Assembly (NCBI RefSeq): GCF_042675965.1
Contig: NZ_JBHTKJ010000012.1
Span: 124,001 to 188,000 of the forward strand
From: Virgibacillus_R byunsanensis
GTDB taxonomy: Bacteria; Bacillota; Bacilli; Bacillales; Amphibacillaceae
Reading direction: 5' to 3'
DNA length: 64,000 nucleotides
This document shows positions 54,127 to 63,156 of this stretch, piece after piece. The notes beneath the pieces were generated by a model. That model was not told where the DNA came from and searched no databases. It saw nothing but the letters and a program-made list of their open reading frames with translations. The position numbers were made by a program, and so were the translations under genes. Position 1 is the first letter of the stretch. Every line of letters starts with the position of its first letter.

Positions 54127-54489
54127 TTAATCTAATGCCTTTTGTATTGCTTCAATTACTCGATCAGCTTGAAATGGTTTAACAATAAAATCTTTGGCCC
54201 CAGCCTGAATAGCATCAATTACCATGGCTTGCTGTCCCATTGCGGAACACATAATTACTTTTGCCTCTGAGTTAGCTTTCTTGATTTCTTTTAAGGCAGC
54301 GATTCCATCTAATTCAGGCATTGTAATATCCATGGTTACAAGGTCAGGAGATAATTCTTTGTATTTTTCAATTGCCTCTACACCATCTTGTGCTTCTCCA
54401 ACTACTTCAAAATCATTTTTTGTTAAAATATCTTTAATCATCATTCGCATAAAAGCAGCGTCATCTACAATTAATATTTTTTTTGACAT
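54127..54489 (-). CDS. cheY: Chemotaxis response regulator CheY
   Basis: 120-residue single receiver domain, the same length as B. subtilis CheY. Asp9/Asp10 pocket, phospho-acceptor Asp54 (VTMDITMPELDG), Ser/Thr in MCSAMG and Lys in IVKPF. CheY-P binds FliM/FliY and, in Bacillus, causes smooth swimming. ATG 54489 is 9 nt after AGGGGG; an earlier ATG lies on the ribosome site. Confidence 0.97.
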   Translation of the reverse strand: MSKKILIVDDAAFMRMMIKDILTKNDFEVVGEAQDGVEAIEKYKELSPDLVTMDITMPELDGIAALKEIKKANSEAKVIMCSAMGQQAMVIDAIQAGAKDFIVKPFQADRVIEAIQKALD

Positions 54490-54509
54490 TTGTTTCATCC
54501 CCCTAAATA

Positions 54510-55667
54510 TTATCTATTAAGTTTCATTAATCTAGCTGATTGACTAATAATATCCGTAACTCGCACACCGAAGTTTTCATCGATTACTACTACTTCACCT
54601 TTGGCCACTAATTTCTCATTAACTAATATATCGACAGGCTCACCAGCTAATTTATCTAATTCTATGATAGATCCCTTAGAAAGGTCTAAAATGTCTTTAA
54701 TGGTTCGCTTCGTTCGACCAAGTTCTACTGTTACTTTTAATGGTATATCCAACAACATATCGAGATTTCGTTGCTCGTTCTTTTTAAGATCAACTTGTTC
54801 AAGGTTTGAAAATGTTGCTTGATGCACGGAAGAATTGTGTTGATCAATACTGTCACCTAAGTATTGCGGGCTTTCATTTTGATATTCTTTTGTTTGTTGT
54901 TTTATATTATTGTCCTGTGCAGGTTTCTCTAATTGTTCTAAAGATACAGCTGCCTCTTCCATAGAGTTCTCTGCTGATGAATCATTTAAGAGTTGTGCAG
55001 CTAACTCTTTTGCAAAATGGACCGGAATCACTTGCATTACATTAGAATCAATTAAATTTCCTACTTTCAACTGAAAAGATACTTTAACTAATACATCTTC
55101 ATCAGGAATCGATTCCTCATTTGGTTCACTACCCTTTGAATTGAATGTAATAGACGGTGGTGAAATATCAATTCGTTTTTGAAATACTGTTGACATGCTA
55201 GTCGCTGCCGAACCCATCATTTGATTCATAGCTTCTTGTGCTGCGCTTAAATGAATTTCTTTTAACTCTTCTGGAGGACTTGTACCATCTCCACCCATCA
55301 TGATATCTGAAATGACTGCAGCATCAGCGGATTTCATAACTAGTACATTTCTTCCTGTGAATCCTTCTACGTAATTTACTTGAATCGTGACATGATCAAA
55401 ATCAAATTCATTATTTATATCTACTTTTTTAACAATCGACACTTTAGGTGTTGTTATGTCCACCTTTTGACTTAATAGTGTTGATAATGTAGTAGCAGAA
55501 CTTCCAAATGAAATATTCCCAATTTCGCCCAATGTATCTATTTCAATATCTGACAAATAATCTTCCACGTTATCATTGAACTGTGTATCTACTTCTTCGT
55601 CTTCCTCTTCACCAACTTTTAATAGTGCATCTATTTCATCTTGGGAAAGCATTCCGTCATTCGTCAT
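54510..55667 (-). CDS. fliY: Flagellar switch phosphatase FliY
   Basis: 385-residue C-ring protein with CheY-P phosphatase activity. N-terminal CheY-binding helix MLSQDEIDALLKVG, two CheC-type active-site helices (LGEIGNISFGSSATTLSTLL; AAQEAMNQMMGSAATSMST), an acidic linker and a C-terminal SpoA/FliN domain (LLDIPLKVTVELGRTKRTI). The second helix has E-x2-N kept as EAMN. Start ATG 55667 (AGGGG 9 nt upstream), overlapping fliM by 11 nt. Confidence 0.96.
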   Translation of the reverse strand: MTNDGMLSQDEIDALLKVGEEEDEEVDTQFNDNVEDYLSDIEIDTLGEIGNISFGSSATTLSTLLSQKVDITTPKVSIVKKVDINNEFDFDHVTIQVNYVEGFTGRNVLVMKSADAAVISDIMMGGDGTSPPEELKEIHLSAAQEAMNQMMGSAATSMSTVFQKRIDISPPSITFNSKGSEPNEESIPDEDVLVKVSFQLKVGNLIDSNVMQVIPVHFAKELAAQLLNDSSAENSMEEAAVSLEQLEKPAQDNNIKQQTKEYQNESPQYLGDSIDQHNSSVHQATFSNLEQVDLKKNEQRNLDMLLDIPLKVTVELGRTKRTIKDILDLSKGSIIELDKLAGEPVDILVNEKLVAKGEVVVIDENFGVRVTDIISQSARLMKLNR

Positions 55668-56655
55668 TATCATTCACCCCTTTAATTTCCTCTAACACTT
55701 GCACGGACATCTTGTTTTTATGTTTTCCAGGTTGCACATAAAATTTGGGTTCGTTATTAACTGTCAGTGTTAATGGACTGTCTATAGATTGATTTAGTCC
55801 TATTACATCATCCTTATGTAAATGTAGCAATTGATCTATACTTATAGTAGTTTCCCCTAACAGTGTTGCTGCATCAACAGTAGCTCTTTGTATATTCCTA
55901 TTTAATTTTTCATAGTCTTCAGGATCTCTTTTCTTGGTACTTGTTTGCATCCAGTAATGAACTGATAATTTAGGGATTATTGGTTCGAGCACAATATGTG
56001 GAATACATATATTAATCATCCCACTTGCTTCTCCAATTGTCGTATTTAATGATACGACAACCACTGTTTCATTTGGTGAAACCATCTGCAGAAACTGTGG
56101 GTTTACTTCAAAATCTTCTAATACAGGATCCATTTCCACCAATGATGACCAGGCATCCTGAAGGTTCACCATTGCCTTCTCAAACAACTGAGACATGAGC
56201 AATGTTTCAATTTCTGTTAAATTTTCTACCTTATTTATTCCACTGCCTCTACCACCTAGAACGCGATCAAGCATACTGTAAGCTATATTCGGATTTACCT
56301 CCATTAAAATTCTACCTTCTAATGGATGGACACTATAAATATTTAAAACCGTCATTTTTGGAACGGAACGAATAAATTCCTCATAAGGTATTTGGTCTAC
56401 TGAGGCAACTGAGATATTTACCTGTGTGCGTAATTGCGCTGAGAAAAACGTTGTTACTAAACGTGCGTAGTTCTCATGAATTCTTGTAATACTTCGAATC
56501 TGATCCTTGGAAAAACGTAAAGCACGTTTAAAATCATATACCTTTACCTTTTTTTCTTTTTCTTCTTTTTTCAATTCATCTGCGTTCATCTCACCTGTAG
56601 AAATGGCAGATAATAAATCATCTATCTCAGTTTGCGAAAGCACTTCCTGAGCCAA
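55657..56655 (-). CDS. fliM: Flagellar motor switch protein FliM
   Basis: 332 residues, exactly the B. subtilis length when TTG 56655 is used (GGAGGTG upstream; MAQEVLSQTEIDDLLSAI). N-terminal CheY-P binding motif, middle CheC-like domain without phosphatase residues, and C-terminal SpoA domain (VNNEPKFYVQPGKHKNKMSVQ). KVKVYDFKRALRFSKDQIRS is strongly conserved. Confidence 0.97.
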   Translation of the reverse strand: MAQEVLSQTEIDDLLSAISTGEMNADELKKEEKEKKVKVYDFKRALRFSKDQIRSITRIHENYARLVTTFFSAQLRTQVNISVASVDQIPYEEFIRSVPKMTVLNIYSVHPLEGRILMEVNPNIAYSMLDRVLGGRGSGINKVENLTEIETLLMSQLFEKAMVNLQDAWSSLVEMDPVLEDFEVNPQFLQMVSPNETVVVVSLNTTIGEASGMINICIPHIVLEPIIPKLSVHYWMQTSTKKRDPEDYEKLNRNIQRATVDAATLLGETTISIDQLLHLHKDDVIGLNQSIDSPLTLTVNNEPKFYVQPGKHKNKMSVQVLEEIKGVNDNDE

Positions 56656-56688
56656 AACCCTCACCTCCATACCGGAGTATTAGTATAA

Positions 56689-57108
56689 TTATTGCAAAAT
56701 TTTATTGATCGTATAAACGTCTGTTATTTTCCCACTTGTCATTACTTCATTTAATTTTAATTGCACAACGTCTTCTAAATTAGAAAGACCAGTTTTAAAA
56801 TCTTTTTCGTTCATCGTCGCTAATTCTTTAATGAGTATATTTTTCAACTGAAACTCACGTTTTGTAATTTCTTTTTTAGCTTTCTTTCCATCCGTAACGA
56901 TTTGAAACTGAATCCGTACAAAACTGCCATCCTCTAAATCTGTTGTTATTTCAGATGTTTGATGGGAGTATTCAACCATATCGTCTATTGATCTAGCTTC
57001 CCCATTATTCTTGTCACCAGTTACATTCAGTACCACAACTAGTGCGATTACACCACCCAACATTAAAATCATTAAAGATGTTACCATTGTTTTCGCTAGT
57101 TTATTCAC
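56689..57108 (-). CDS. fliL: Flagellar basal-body protein FliL
   Basis: About 139 residues; one N-terminal membrane helix (MVTSLMILMLGGVIALVVVL) and a periplasmic-type FliL domain. Associates with the stator ring. The start is uncertain: GTG 57108 has AGGTG 6 nt before it; ATG 57114 and GTG 57117 are alternatives. Overlaps the swrD stop. Confidence 0.9.
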   Translation of the reverse strand: MNKLAKTMVTSLMILMLGGVIALVVVLNVTGDKNNGEARSIDDMVEYSHQTSEITTDLEDGSFVRIQFQIVTDGKKAKKEITKREFQLKNILIKELATMNEKDFKTGLSNLEDVVQLKLNEVMTSGKITDVYTINKILQ

Positions 57109-57319
57109 TTCCATCACCTGCCTTATTCAAACATCCGCTTAGCCCTATTTCCTGATAAAATCCGGTAACTAATTCACTAACTTTCGCCTCTGTATCTTTA
57201 ACAACAATTTTTTTGCCGTTTGTTAGTGTAATTGTTGTATCGGGATAAGATTGAATTTGCTCAATCATTAGTGCATTTAATGTAAAAAGTTCATCGTTCA
57301 ACCGAGTTAATTGAATCAT
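57101..57319 (-). CDS. swrD: FlbD-family motility protein SwrD
   Basis: 72-residue FlbD/SwrD protein; in B. subtilis SwrD raises flagellar motor power for swarming. Core MIQLTRLNDELFTLNALMIE and PDTTITLTNGKKIVVKD are diagnostic. ATG 57319 lacks a clear ribosome site, but a hairpin around AGGT (57335-57355) precedes it; the frame is open six codons further. Confidence 0.88.
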   Translation of the reverse strand: MIQLTRLNDELFTLNALMIEQIQSYPDTTITLTNGKKIVVKDTEAKVSELVTGFYQEIGLSGCLNKAGDGSE

Positions 57320-57364
57320 ATAATATGGCGGGAGCACCTATAACAGGTACCCCCTACCTCCCTA

Positions 57365-58474
57365 CTATCGTTTTAGATTTACAAGCTCTTGTAATATTTC
57401 GTCCGAGGTTGTGATTATTCTAGTATTTGCTTGGAAGCTTCGCTGTGCGGTAATCATTTCAGTAAATTCTTCCGCTAAGTCAACGTTAGACATTTCCAGT
57501 GAACCACTAACAATGGAAGCTACACCGTCTGTTTCTGGTACAGCCAGCCCATTATAGCCAGCATTCTCTGAATTTAAGAACAGGTTACTACCCGCTTTTT
57601 GTAGACCAGCCGGGTTAGAAAAGTTTGCAACCACAACTTGGCCAGCAACTTGGTTATTTCCATTTTCGTCAATGTAATTGACAGTACCATTAGACTGAAC
57701 ACTAAAGCTTTGTGCAGTGTCAGGAATGTTAATAGGGTTTGTAACACCAGTATCCATTTCACCTGTTCTTACAATTGATTCTGTTGCTGTCGATTGATCA
57801 CTAGGTCCCGTTACAGTAATTGTACCGTCTGCAGCAGTCTCAATAGTGTATTCATCGCCATTATCAGCTGTTATAGTAACTGTTCCGTTACCATCTACCG
57901 TAGTGCTATCAATCGGCACATCGGCTCCACCAACTGTTACAGTAGTTTCGCCATCAATTTGTGTAATAACTGTTTCTCCTTCTGCTAGATTTGCCACAGT
58001 TTCAGTTCCCGTTATTTCCGGAAAGCCCATCAAATACATTCCCTCTGCATTAACAATGCTTCCTTCTTCATCTAAATAAAAATTTCCTGCGCGTGTGTAC
58101 GATACATTGGAATCTTCTAAATTACCAGGTTCTAGATCACTTGCTACAACAAACATCCCATCACCTTCTAATGCAAAATCTAACGGGTTATTTGTAGATT
58201 GACGAAAACCTTGCGTATGAATATTATCAATTGATCCTAATTGTGAACCTAAACCAACTTGTGCAGGATTTACACCACCACGCATTGGATTTCCATCTGG
58301 ATTTATAGTTGCACCTTGTGCGCCTGAAGTCATTTGACTCATCATATCTTGAAATGTAACACGACCTTTTTTAAAACCAGACGTGTTGACATTGGAAATA
58401 TTATTACCGATAACATCTAATTTGGTTTGGAAATTTTTCATACCTGAAATCCCTGCATACATTGAACGTAACAT
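57365..58474 (-). CDS. flgE: Flagellar hook protein FlgE with a large insertion
   Basis: Hook subunit. 369 residues against about 264 in B. subtilis. N-terminal MLRSMYAGISGMKNFQTKLD and NNISNVNTSGFKKGRVTFQ, and C-terminal EMSNVDLAEEFTEMITAQRS are the standard D0 coiled-coil ends. The extra part is about residues 155-240, rich in Thr, Asp, Glu and Gly with no Lys or Arg until ~236 (DGETTVTVGGADVPIDSTT ... DNGDEYTIETAADGTITV). It would sit on the hook surface. In B. subtilis this protein was once named FlgG. Confidence 0.95.
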   Translation of the reverse strand: MLRSMYAGISGMKNFQTKLDVIGNNISNVNTSGFKKGRVTFQDMMSQMTSGAQGATINPDGNPMRGGVNPAQVGLGSQLGSIDNIHTQGFRQSTNNPLDFALEGDGMFVVASDLEPGNLEDSNVSYTRAGNFYLDEEGSIVNAEGMYLMGFPEITGTETVANLAEGETVITQIDGETTVTVGGADVPIDSTTVDGNGTVTITADNGDEYTIETAADGTITVTGPSDQSTATESIVRTGEMDTGVTNPINIPDTAQSFSVQSNGTVNYIDENGNNQVAGQVVVANFSNPAGLQKAGSNLFLNSENAGYNGLAVPETDGVASIVSGSLEMSNVDLAEEFTEMITAQRSFQANTRIITTSDEILQELVNLKR

Positions 58475-58558
58475 TTAACATTCTTCCCTTCATGGTTTCA
58501 TAGAGTTTAGCTGTATCAATCCATCAACAACTAGTTGGCCTCCCATTCGGGTCCAGCC

Positions 58559-58936
58559 TTATTCATTAATTAAAATAGTTCCATTTATATTCGTGAAGAT
58601 TCTGCTTGTTGCTTCTTCTCGATTCATTACTGTTACTACCGTGTTATTTTTAGTACTTACCAATAAAGCTGCGTTGTCAGTAACCACCAACGAATCGGTA
58701 ACACCTTTTCCTCTTGCTTCTCCCATTTTTTCTGTAATGGCATTCCATTGTTTTTCATTTAATTGAATATTTCTTTCGTCCATTCGCTCCTGTGCATGCT
58801 TGCTTATTTTTAAATTCTGTTGCTCACTAAGTATATCCTTGAAATCAACAGTAGGTGCTTTTTTTACGTTTTCCTTTTTTACAGTAGGATACTGGACTGT
58901 ATGATGTTGTTGTAGCTGGTGAATCCGGTGATCCAT
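58559..58936 (-). CDS. Flagellar operon protein (TIGR02530 type)
   Basis: 125 residues; C-terminal ~95 match the short flagellar-operon family found between flgD and flgE in many Bacillaceae: LKISKHAQERMDERNIQLNEK(QW), KGVTDSLVVTDNAALLVS, VVTVMNREEATSRIFTNING. Function unknown. ATG 58936 has AAGGAAG 8 nt upstream and starts one base after flgD ends. The His/Gln-rich N-terminus is variable. Confidence 0.87.
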   Translation of the reverse strand: MDHRIHQLQQHHTVQYPTVKKENVKKAPTVDFKDILSEQQNLKISKHAQERMDERNIQLNEKQWNAITEKMGEARGKGVTDSLVVTDNAALLVSTKNNTVVTVMNREEATSRIFTNINGTILINE

Positions 58937-58937
58937 A

Positions 58938-59414
58938 TTACTCACTTCCTTCAGAATCATCTGTAGCAGGCGAATCATCATTTGGTTCACTTATTTGAGT
59001 AATTGCTTCTGCGTAAATTTTTTCACCATTCTTTAATTCTAATACTGCATCACCTTCATGTTGACTAACAGCAATAACTCCACTTGTTTCTATATCAAGT
59101 TTTGCTCCTGTTTCCTGATCATACGCTTGATAAGAAACGTTTTTCCCAATCATATGGCTATATTGAACAACTGGAGAAACGGACTGGTTAGTAACTAACT
59201 TTTCGAGTGAATTTGCCATATTCATTGTCTGTTCTAATGAAGAAAAAGATGCCATTTGGGAAATGAATTCTTTATCTTCCATTGGATTTGATGGATCCTG
59301 ATTTTGCAATTGGGTCATTAATATTTTTAAAAACTCATCTTTGCCAAGATCAGGGCTTGGTGTTCTGGAACTTGTCTGGTTTTTCAAATAAAGCGATGGA
59401 TCAATTGTTGTCAA
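58938..59414 (-). CDS. flgD: Hook-cap protein FlgD
   Basis: 158 residues, scaffold for hook assembly; the N-terminal half is the conserved FlgD part (LGKDEFLKILMTQLQNQDPSNPMEDKEFISQMASFSSLEQ, seen in pieces). TTG start after AGGTGAGG. The C-terminal Ig-like parts of enteric FlgD are missing, as is normal in Bacillus. Confidence 0.95.
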   Translation of the reverse strand: MTTIDPSLYLKNQTSSRTPSPDLGKDEFLKILMTQLQNQDPSNPMEDKEFISQMASFSSLEQTMNMANSLEKLVTNQSVSPVVQYSHMIGKNVSYQAYDQETGAKLDIETSGVIAVSQHEGDAVLELKNGEKIYAEAITQISEPNDDSPATDDSEGSE

Positions 59415-59423
59415 TTACCTCAC

Positions 59424-60770
59424 CTACACTTTCTCGTTCATTAATAATTCATGAAATTGTGTTTCAAAGTCATCCTCATCTTTTTGGTCATCATTATCTT
59501 CAGATTGGTGTGACGAGCCCTGATCTTCTTTGTTCAGTGCTTGTTCTTCCTGTTCTTTGTTCAAATCCTGTTGCGTTTGTTGTGAACTCAACTCTTGCTT
59601 TTCTACCACAACCTGATGTGGGGAGAACATGTTTTTTAATTGACTCAAATTAGACTCAAGCATTTCCTTTGCAGCATGAGAGCTTACCATTATCTTAACG
59701 GTCATCTCTCCATTAATTTGCGTCAACTTAACCATCATTTCACCGAGATTCTCTGGTCGCAAAGCAATCGATAGTTGGTTTGTTCCGTTATTCATAGATA
59801 AGAATTTACTAGTTTTCATTACCTTTTGAAATTGTTCCATTAGTTGTTGATCAGCTGATGGAGCGTTTTGTGTTTGATTAATATGAATAACGTACTGTTC
59901 CACTCGTGACATAGGCATTGTTGAGAAAGAAATACCTTGCCCTGCTACTTTCTCTGATTGCAATTGATTCTTGTTTTGTCCATTTAATGCACGTTGCAGC
60001 CATTTGGATACATCAGTACTTGTTACGGTCGCATTTGTATTATATTGCTGCTTTGCAACAAACTGGTTCCGTTTTTGGAAAGCTTGTACCAACTCCCTCC
60101 AAACAGCCTGTTCTTTCGTACCATCTGATTTGGAGATATCTAGTTGTGAGGTTCCAACTTGTTGATTAGTTGTCGATCTTTTCTCTAAAGAAACCCATTG
60201 TTGCATCAGTTTCAGTAATTGCGGTGCCATTTTTTGGACATTTTGTTGATTACTCACCTTTGATAGAATAGATTCAACTTTTGCATATATGGCTGCAAAC
60301 TGTTTTTGGATCTCTGATTCATTAAGTTGGGAATCAGTAGATAGTTGAAAAATAGAAGCTACCGAGCTGCCTGTTGTAAATGCTGTCGAATTAGTCTCTT
60401 CTAGCATTTTTCGCAACATCTCTTCCAACTTCTGAAATCCTGCTTCCTTTGTGAAATTATTATTTTCTAGCAGTTGCTCCACTTTTAAAAGAACTTCCCC
60501 ATCAATCTCTTTATCATTTACTAATTGTTCTAATCCTTTAGATCCTGACAAAAGTTGCAATAAGATGTTTTGCAAATCATCCGGCATTTCTGATAGCGAA
60601 GTCATTAACTCGGATGGTTCCATTCCATCTTCGTCAGTTGAGGATCTCATATCTCCAAGTAGATTTTGAAATACATTCGCTCCATCAGTTAACAACTCTT
60701 TACTAGGCTTGTTTGGTAACGCTTCAGTTGGCTGCACCATTTGTTGAAAAAGCATTCCGACTACGTTCAA
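59424..60770 (-). CDS. fliK: Flagellar hook-length control protein FliK
   Basis: 448 residues. Variable Gln-rich N-terminal ruler part and a C-terminal Flg_hook domain with LRPENLGEMMVKLTQINGEMTVKIMVSS, split over ~342-370, and a Gln/Glu/Asp-rich tail. Measures hook length and triggers the FlhB switch. Chosen start TTG 60770 (GGGGGTG upstream); six codons longer from TTG 60788 is possible. Confidence 0.93.
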   Translation of the reverse strand: MNVVGMLFQQMVQPTEALPNKPSKELLTDGANVFQNLLGDMRSSTDEDGMEPSELMTSLSEMPDDLQNILLQLLSGSKGLEQLVNDKEIDGEVLLKVEQLLENNNFTKEAGFQKLEEMLRKMLEETNSTAFTTGSSVASIFQLSTDSQLNESEIQKQFAAIYAKVESILSKVSNQQNVQKMAPQLLKLMQQWVSLEKRSTTNQQVGTSQLDISKSDGTKEQAVWRELVQAFQKRNQFVAKQQYNTNATVTSTDVSKWLQRALNGQNKNQLQSEKVAGQGISFSTMPMSRVEQYVIHINQTQNAPSADQQLMEQFQKVMKTSKFLSMNNGTNQLSIALRPENLGEMMVKLTQINGEMTVKIMVSSHAAKEMLESNLSQLKNMFSPHQVVVEKQELSSQQTQQDLNKEQEEQALNKEDQGSSHQSEDNDDQKDEDDFETQFHELLMNEKV

Positions 60771-60797
60771 TATATCACCCCCTTTCAAAAGCTCGTT

Positions 60798-61382
60798 TTA
60801 ATTTACAAATAACTGCGTTAATTCAGCTGCCAATTCCGGATCCATTTCTTCAAAAATTTCTCCTCGAACATCATTCGACAGTTCTTTCAGTATCGAAACC
60901 GCTAATTCCTTTTCTAGACTCTGAAATATTAATGCCGCTTGCTCACTATCCATATCTTTAAAGGATTTAGAGACTGTTGTTACTGGACTATCTACTAGCT
61001 CTGTATCATCATTATTGTCGGTTTCTTCACTACTTTGGTTGTTTTCTAGTTTTATAATTTCTTGCTCTAGTTGTTCCGTTGCAGCTTCAAGGGCACGCAC
61101 CTCCTGGTTCAACTGTTCGATCTCATTATCTTTATTAGCAATTGTAGATTCCATCTTTTCTTCTATCCGTATTGTCTCTTCTTCCTCATCAGTTGTGATC
61201 CACGAAGATATAACTGGAATGTTATTTCCGGTATTCTTTGCCCAGTCCACAACATTAACACCTGCAACTGAAAAGATAATGATCGTGAGCGTTATGACAA
61301 CTATAATGGGAATAACGATAGCAAAAAAGAACCATAATAGTGGATTCATTTTATTTTTTTCTGGTTTTGTTTGGTTAACCAT
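60798..61382 (-). CDS. ylxF: YlxF/MotE-like flagellar protein
   Basis: 194 residues: short cytoplasmic tip, one membrane helix (LLWFFFAIVIPIIVVITLTI), long coiled coil (NKDNEIEQLNQEVRALEAATEQL region), and a C-terminal MgtE_N-like domain (MDSEQAALIFQSLEKELAVSILKEL). Related to MotE, a chaperone for MotC-type proteins, in other bacteria; function in Bacillus unclear. ATG 61382 with AGGTG 9 nt before it. Confidence 0.9.
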   Translation of the reverse strand: MVNQTKPEKNKMNPLLWFFFAIVIPIIVVITLTIIIFSVAGVNVVDWAKNTGNNIPVISSWITTDEEEETIRIEEKMESTIANKDNEIEQLNQEVRALEAATEQLEQEIIKLENNQSSEETDNNDDTELVDSPVTTVSKSFKDMDSEQAALIFQSLEKELAVSILKELSNDVRGEIFEEMDPELAAELTQLFVN

Positions 61383-61390
61383 GCTTTTTT

Positions 61391-61837
61391 TCACCTATGT
61401 TTCTGGCTTAAATATTGTTGAATTGATGTCTCATCCATTAGTGCATTGTCATTCTTCTTTATCATTTCTTCTTTTTCTTTATGCCGGTATTCAATGATTT
61501 TTTCAAACTTTTTTACTTCTACAAAAGCGCTTGTTAGTTTTTCTTGGTTGTTTTCCATGTCGGTTCTTGCTTTTTGTACATCATTTTGCAAACTCATAAT
61601 CTGGTTATTTAATAGTTCGATATATATTACTTGTTCTTTAATTTTATCAATGGGAGTTGTTTCCTTGAGATACAGTTCGTATGAATCCTCAGCAGCTTCT
61701 TTTTTCTTTAATAAGTTATATAGCTGTGTAGCAATATTCTCAAAAAACTCAATGGATTGATGGTACACTCTTTGTGCATTCTTTTTTTCATTTTCTCGTA
61801 TGTGTAAAATCTTCGACAATGCCATTGTTTCAGCCAT
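61391..61837 (-). CDS. fliJ: Flagellar export chaperone FliJ
   Basis: 148-residue, almost wholly alpha-helical coiled coil, as FliJ is the stalk of the FliI ATPase ring. Low sequence conservation; call rests on size, coiled coil and place between fliI and ylxF. ATG 61837 shares a base with the fliI stop; GGAGGTG 7 nt upstream. Confidence 0.92.
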   Translation of the reverse strand: MAETMALSKILHIRENEKKNAQRVYHQSIEFFENIATQLYNLLKKKEAAEDSYELYLKETTPIDKIKEQVIYIELLNNQIMSLQNDVQKARTDMENNQEKLTSAFVEVKKFEKIIEYRHKEKEEMIKKNDNALMDETSIQQYLSQKHR

Positions 61838-63156
61838 CAATCAACACCTCCATTAAGCAACTGTTCCATCATTTGAATGGACTCATCTAGCGTTTGATAT
61901 TCTAATACACCCTGTTTAAGAAAAGCTTGTATCTTCGGATAGAATGCAATGGCTTTATCAATCTCTCGATCCGTACCACGTTTATATGCACCTATTTGGA
62001 TTAGTTCACTATTTTCTTCATAAGTAGCCATTAAAGACCGTATCTGCTGAGCAACATCTAAGTGCCTCTTACTTCCAATTTGATTCATCACTCGGCTAAT
62101 AGACTTTAAAACATTAATGGCAGGAAATTGACCTTGTTCTGCCAGCTTGCGGTCTAATACGAAATGACCATCTAGGATACCTCGAACAGTGTCTGCTATT
62201 GGTTCATTCATATCGTCACCATCAACTAAAACGGTGTAAAAAGCTGTAATAGTACCCGTTTTACTTGTTCCAGTCCGTTCAAGCATCTTTGGTAAGGTAG
62301 CAAATACTGATGGTGTATACCCTTTAGTTGTGGGTGGTTCCCCAGTAGCCAAACCTATTTCTCGTTGAGCCATTGCTACTCTGGTAACGGAATCCATCAT
62401 TAAATTTACCTGATACCCTTGATCTCGAAAGTATTCACTTATAGCCGTTGCCGTGTAAGCTCCCTTTATTCGCATTAATGCTGGTTGATCAGATGTAGCA
62501 ACGACAACAATTGACTTTTTTAAGCCCTCTTTGCCGAGATCATTTTCGATGAATTCTCTTACCTCTCTACCACGCTCCCCTAAAAGGGCTATTACATTTA
62601 TATCTGCATTACTATTTCTGGCAATCATCCCTAATAATGTACTCTTACCTACACCACTTCCAGCAAAAATACCAATCCGTTGACCTTTGCCGACAGTTAA
62701 CAATGAGTCGACAGCCTTTACACCTACTTGTATCGGTTCAGTTATTGGCGGACGTGATAATGGGTTGGGTGGTGCTTGTTCTGTTAAGTAGTTAGATAAT
62801 CCTTTTGGTAGTTTTGAGCCATCCAAGCTACGTCCTAACGAATCTACCACATTACCAATTAACCCGCGTCCGATCTTTACCATAAGAGGCTTTCCAGTTG
62901 ATTCAACCAAACAGCCTGGACCAATTTCTGTTACCTCTGCATACGGCATAAGAATAATTTTTTCTTTATTAAATCCAACTACTTCTGATACTACAGGTGG
63001 CCGTTTGTTACTAGATGAATGGATGTAACAAACTTCACCTATGTTTGCATCTGGTCCTTGTGACTCAATCATTAAGCCAACTACACGTAATACTTTTCCA
63101 TATCGTTTATACGTTTCAGCTTGCTCAATTGCTTCTAGATAAAGCTCTTTATTCAT
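61837..63156 (-). CDS. fliI: Flagellum-specific ATPase FliI
   Basis: 439-residue F1-beta-like ATPase of the type III export apparatus. Walker A GIFAGSGVGKSTLLGM at ~160, GERGREVREFIE, Walker B LMMDSVTRVAMAQRE and GEPPTTKGYTPSVFA. ATG overlaps fliH by 4 nt. Confidence 0.97.
   Translation of the reverse strand: MNKELYLEAIEQAETYKRYGKVLRVVGLMIESQGPDANIGEVCYIHSSSNKRPPVVSEVVGFNKEKIILMPYAEVTEIGPGCLVESTGKPLMVKIGRGLIGNVVDSLGRSLDGSKLPKGLSNYLTEQAPPNPLSRPPITEPIQVGVKAVDSLLTVGKGQRIGIFAGSGVGKSTLLGMIARNSNADINVIALLGERGREVREFIENDLGKEGLKKSIVVVATSDQPALMRIKGAYTATAISEYFRDQGYQVNLMMDSVTRVAMAQREIGLATGEPPTTKGYTPSVFATLPKMLERTGTSKTGTITAFYTVLVDGDDMNEPIADTVRGILDGHFVLDRKLAEQGQFPAINVLKSISRVMNQIGSKRHLDVAQQIRSLMATYEENSELIQIGAYKRGTDREIDKAIAFYPKIQAFLKQGVLEYQTLDESIQMMEQLLNGGVD

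Noticed and set aside
61015..61497. 160-codon plus-strand frame opposite ylxF and fliJ
   Set aside because: Antisense of coiled-coil and membrane coding sequence, Ser/Phe-rich and without start signals.
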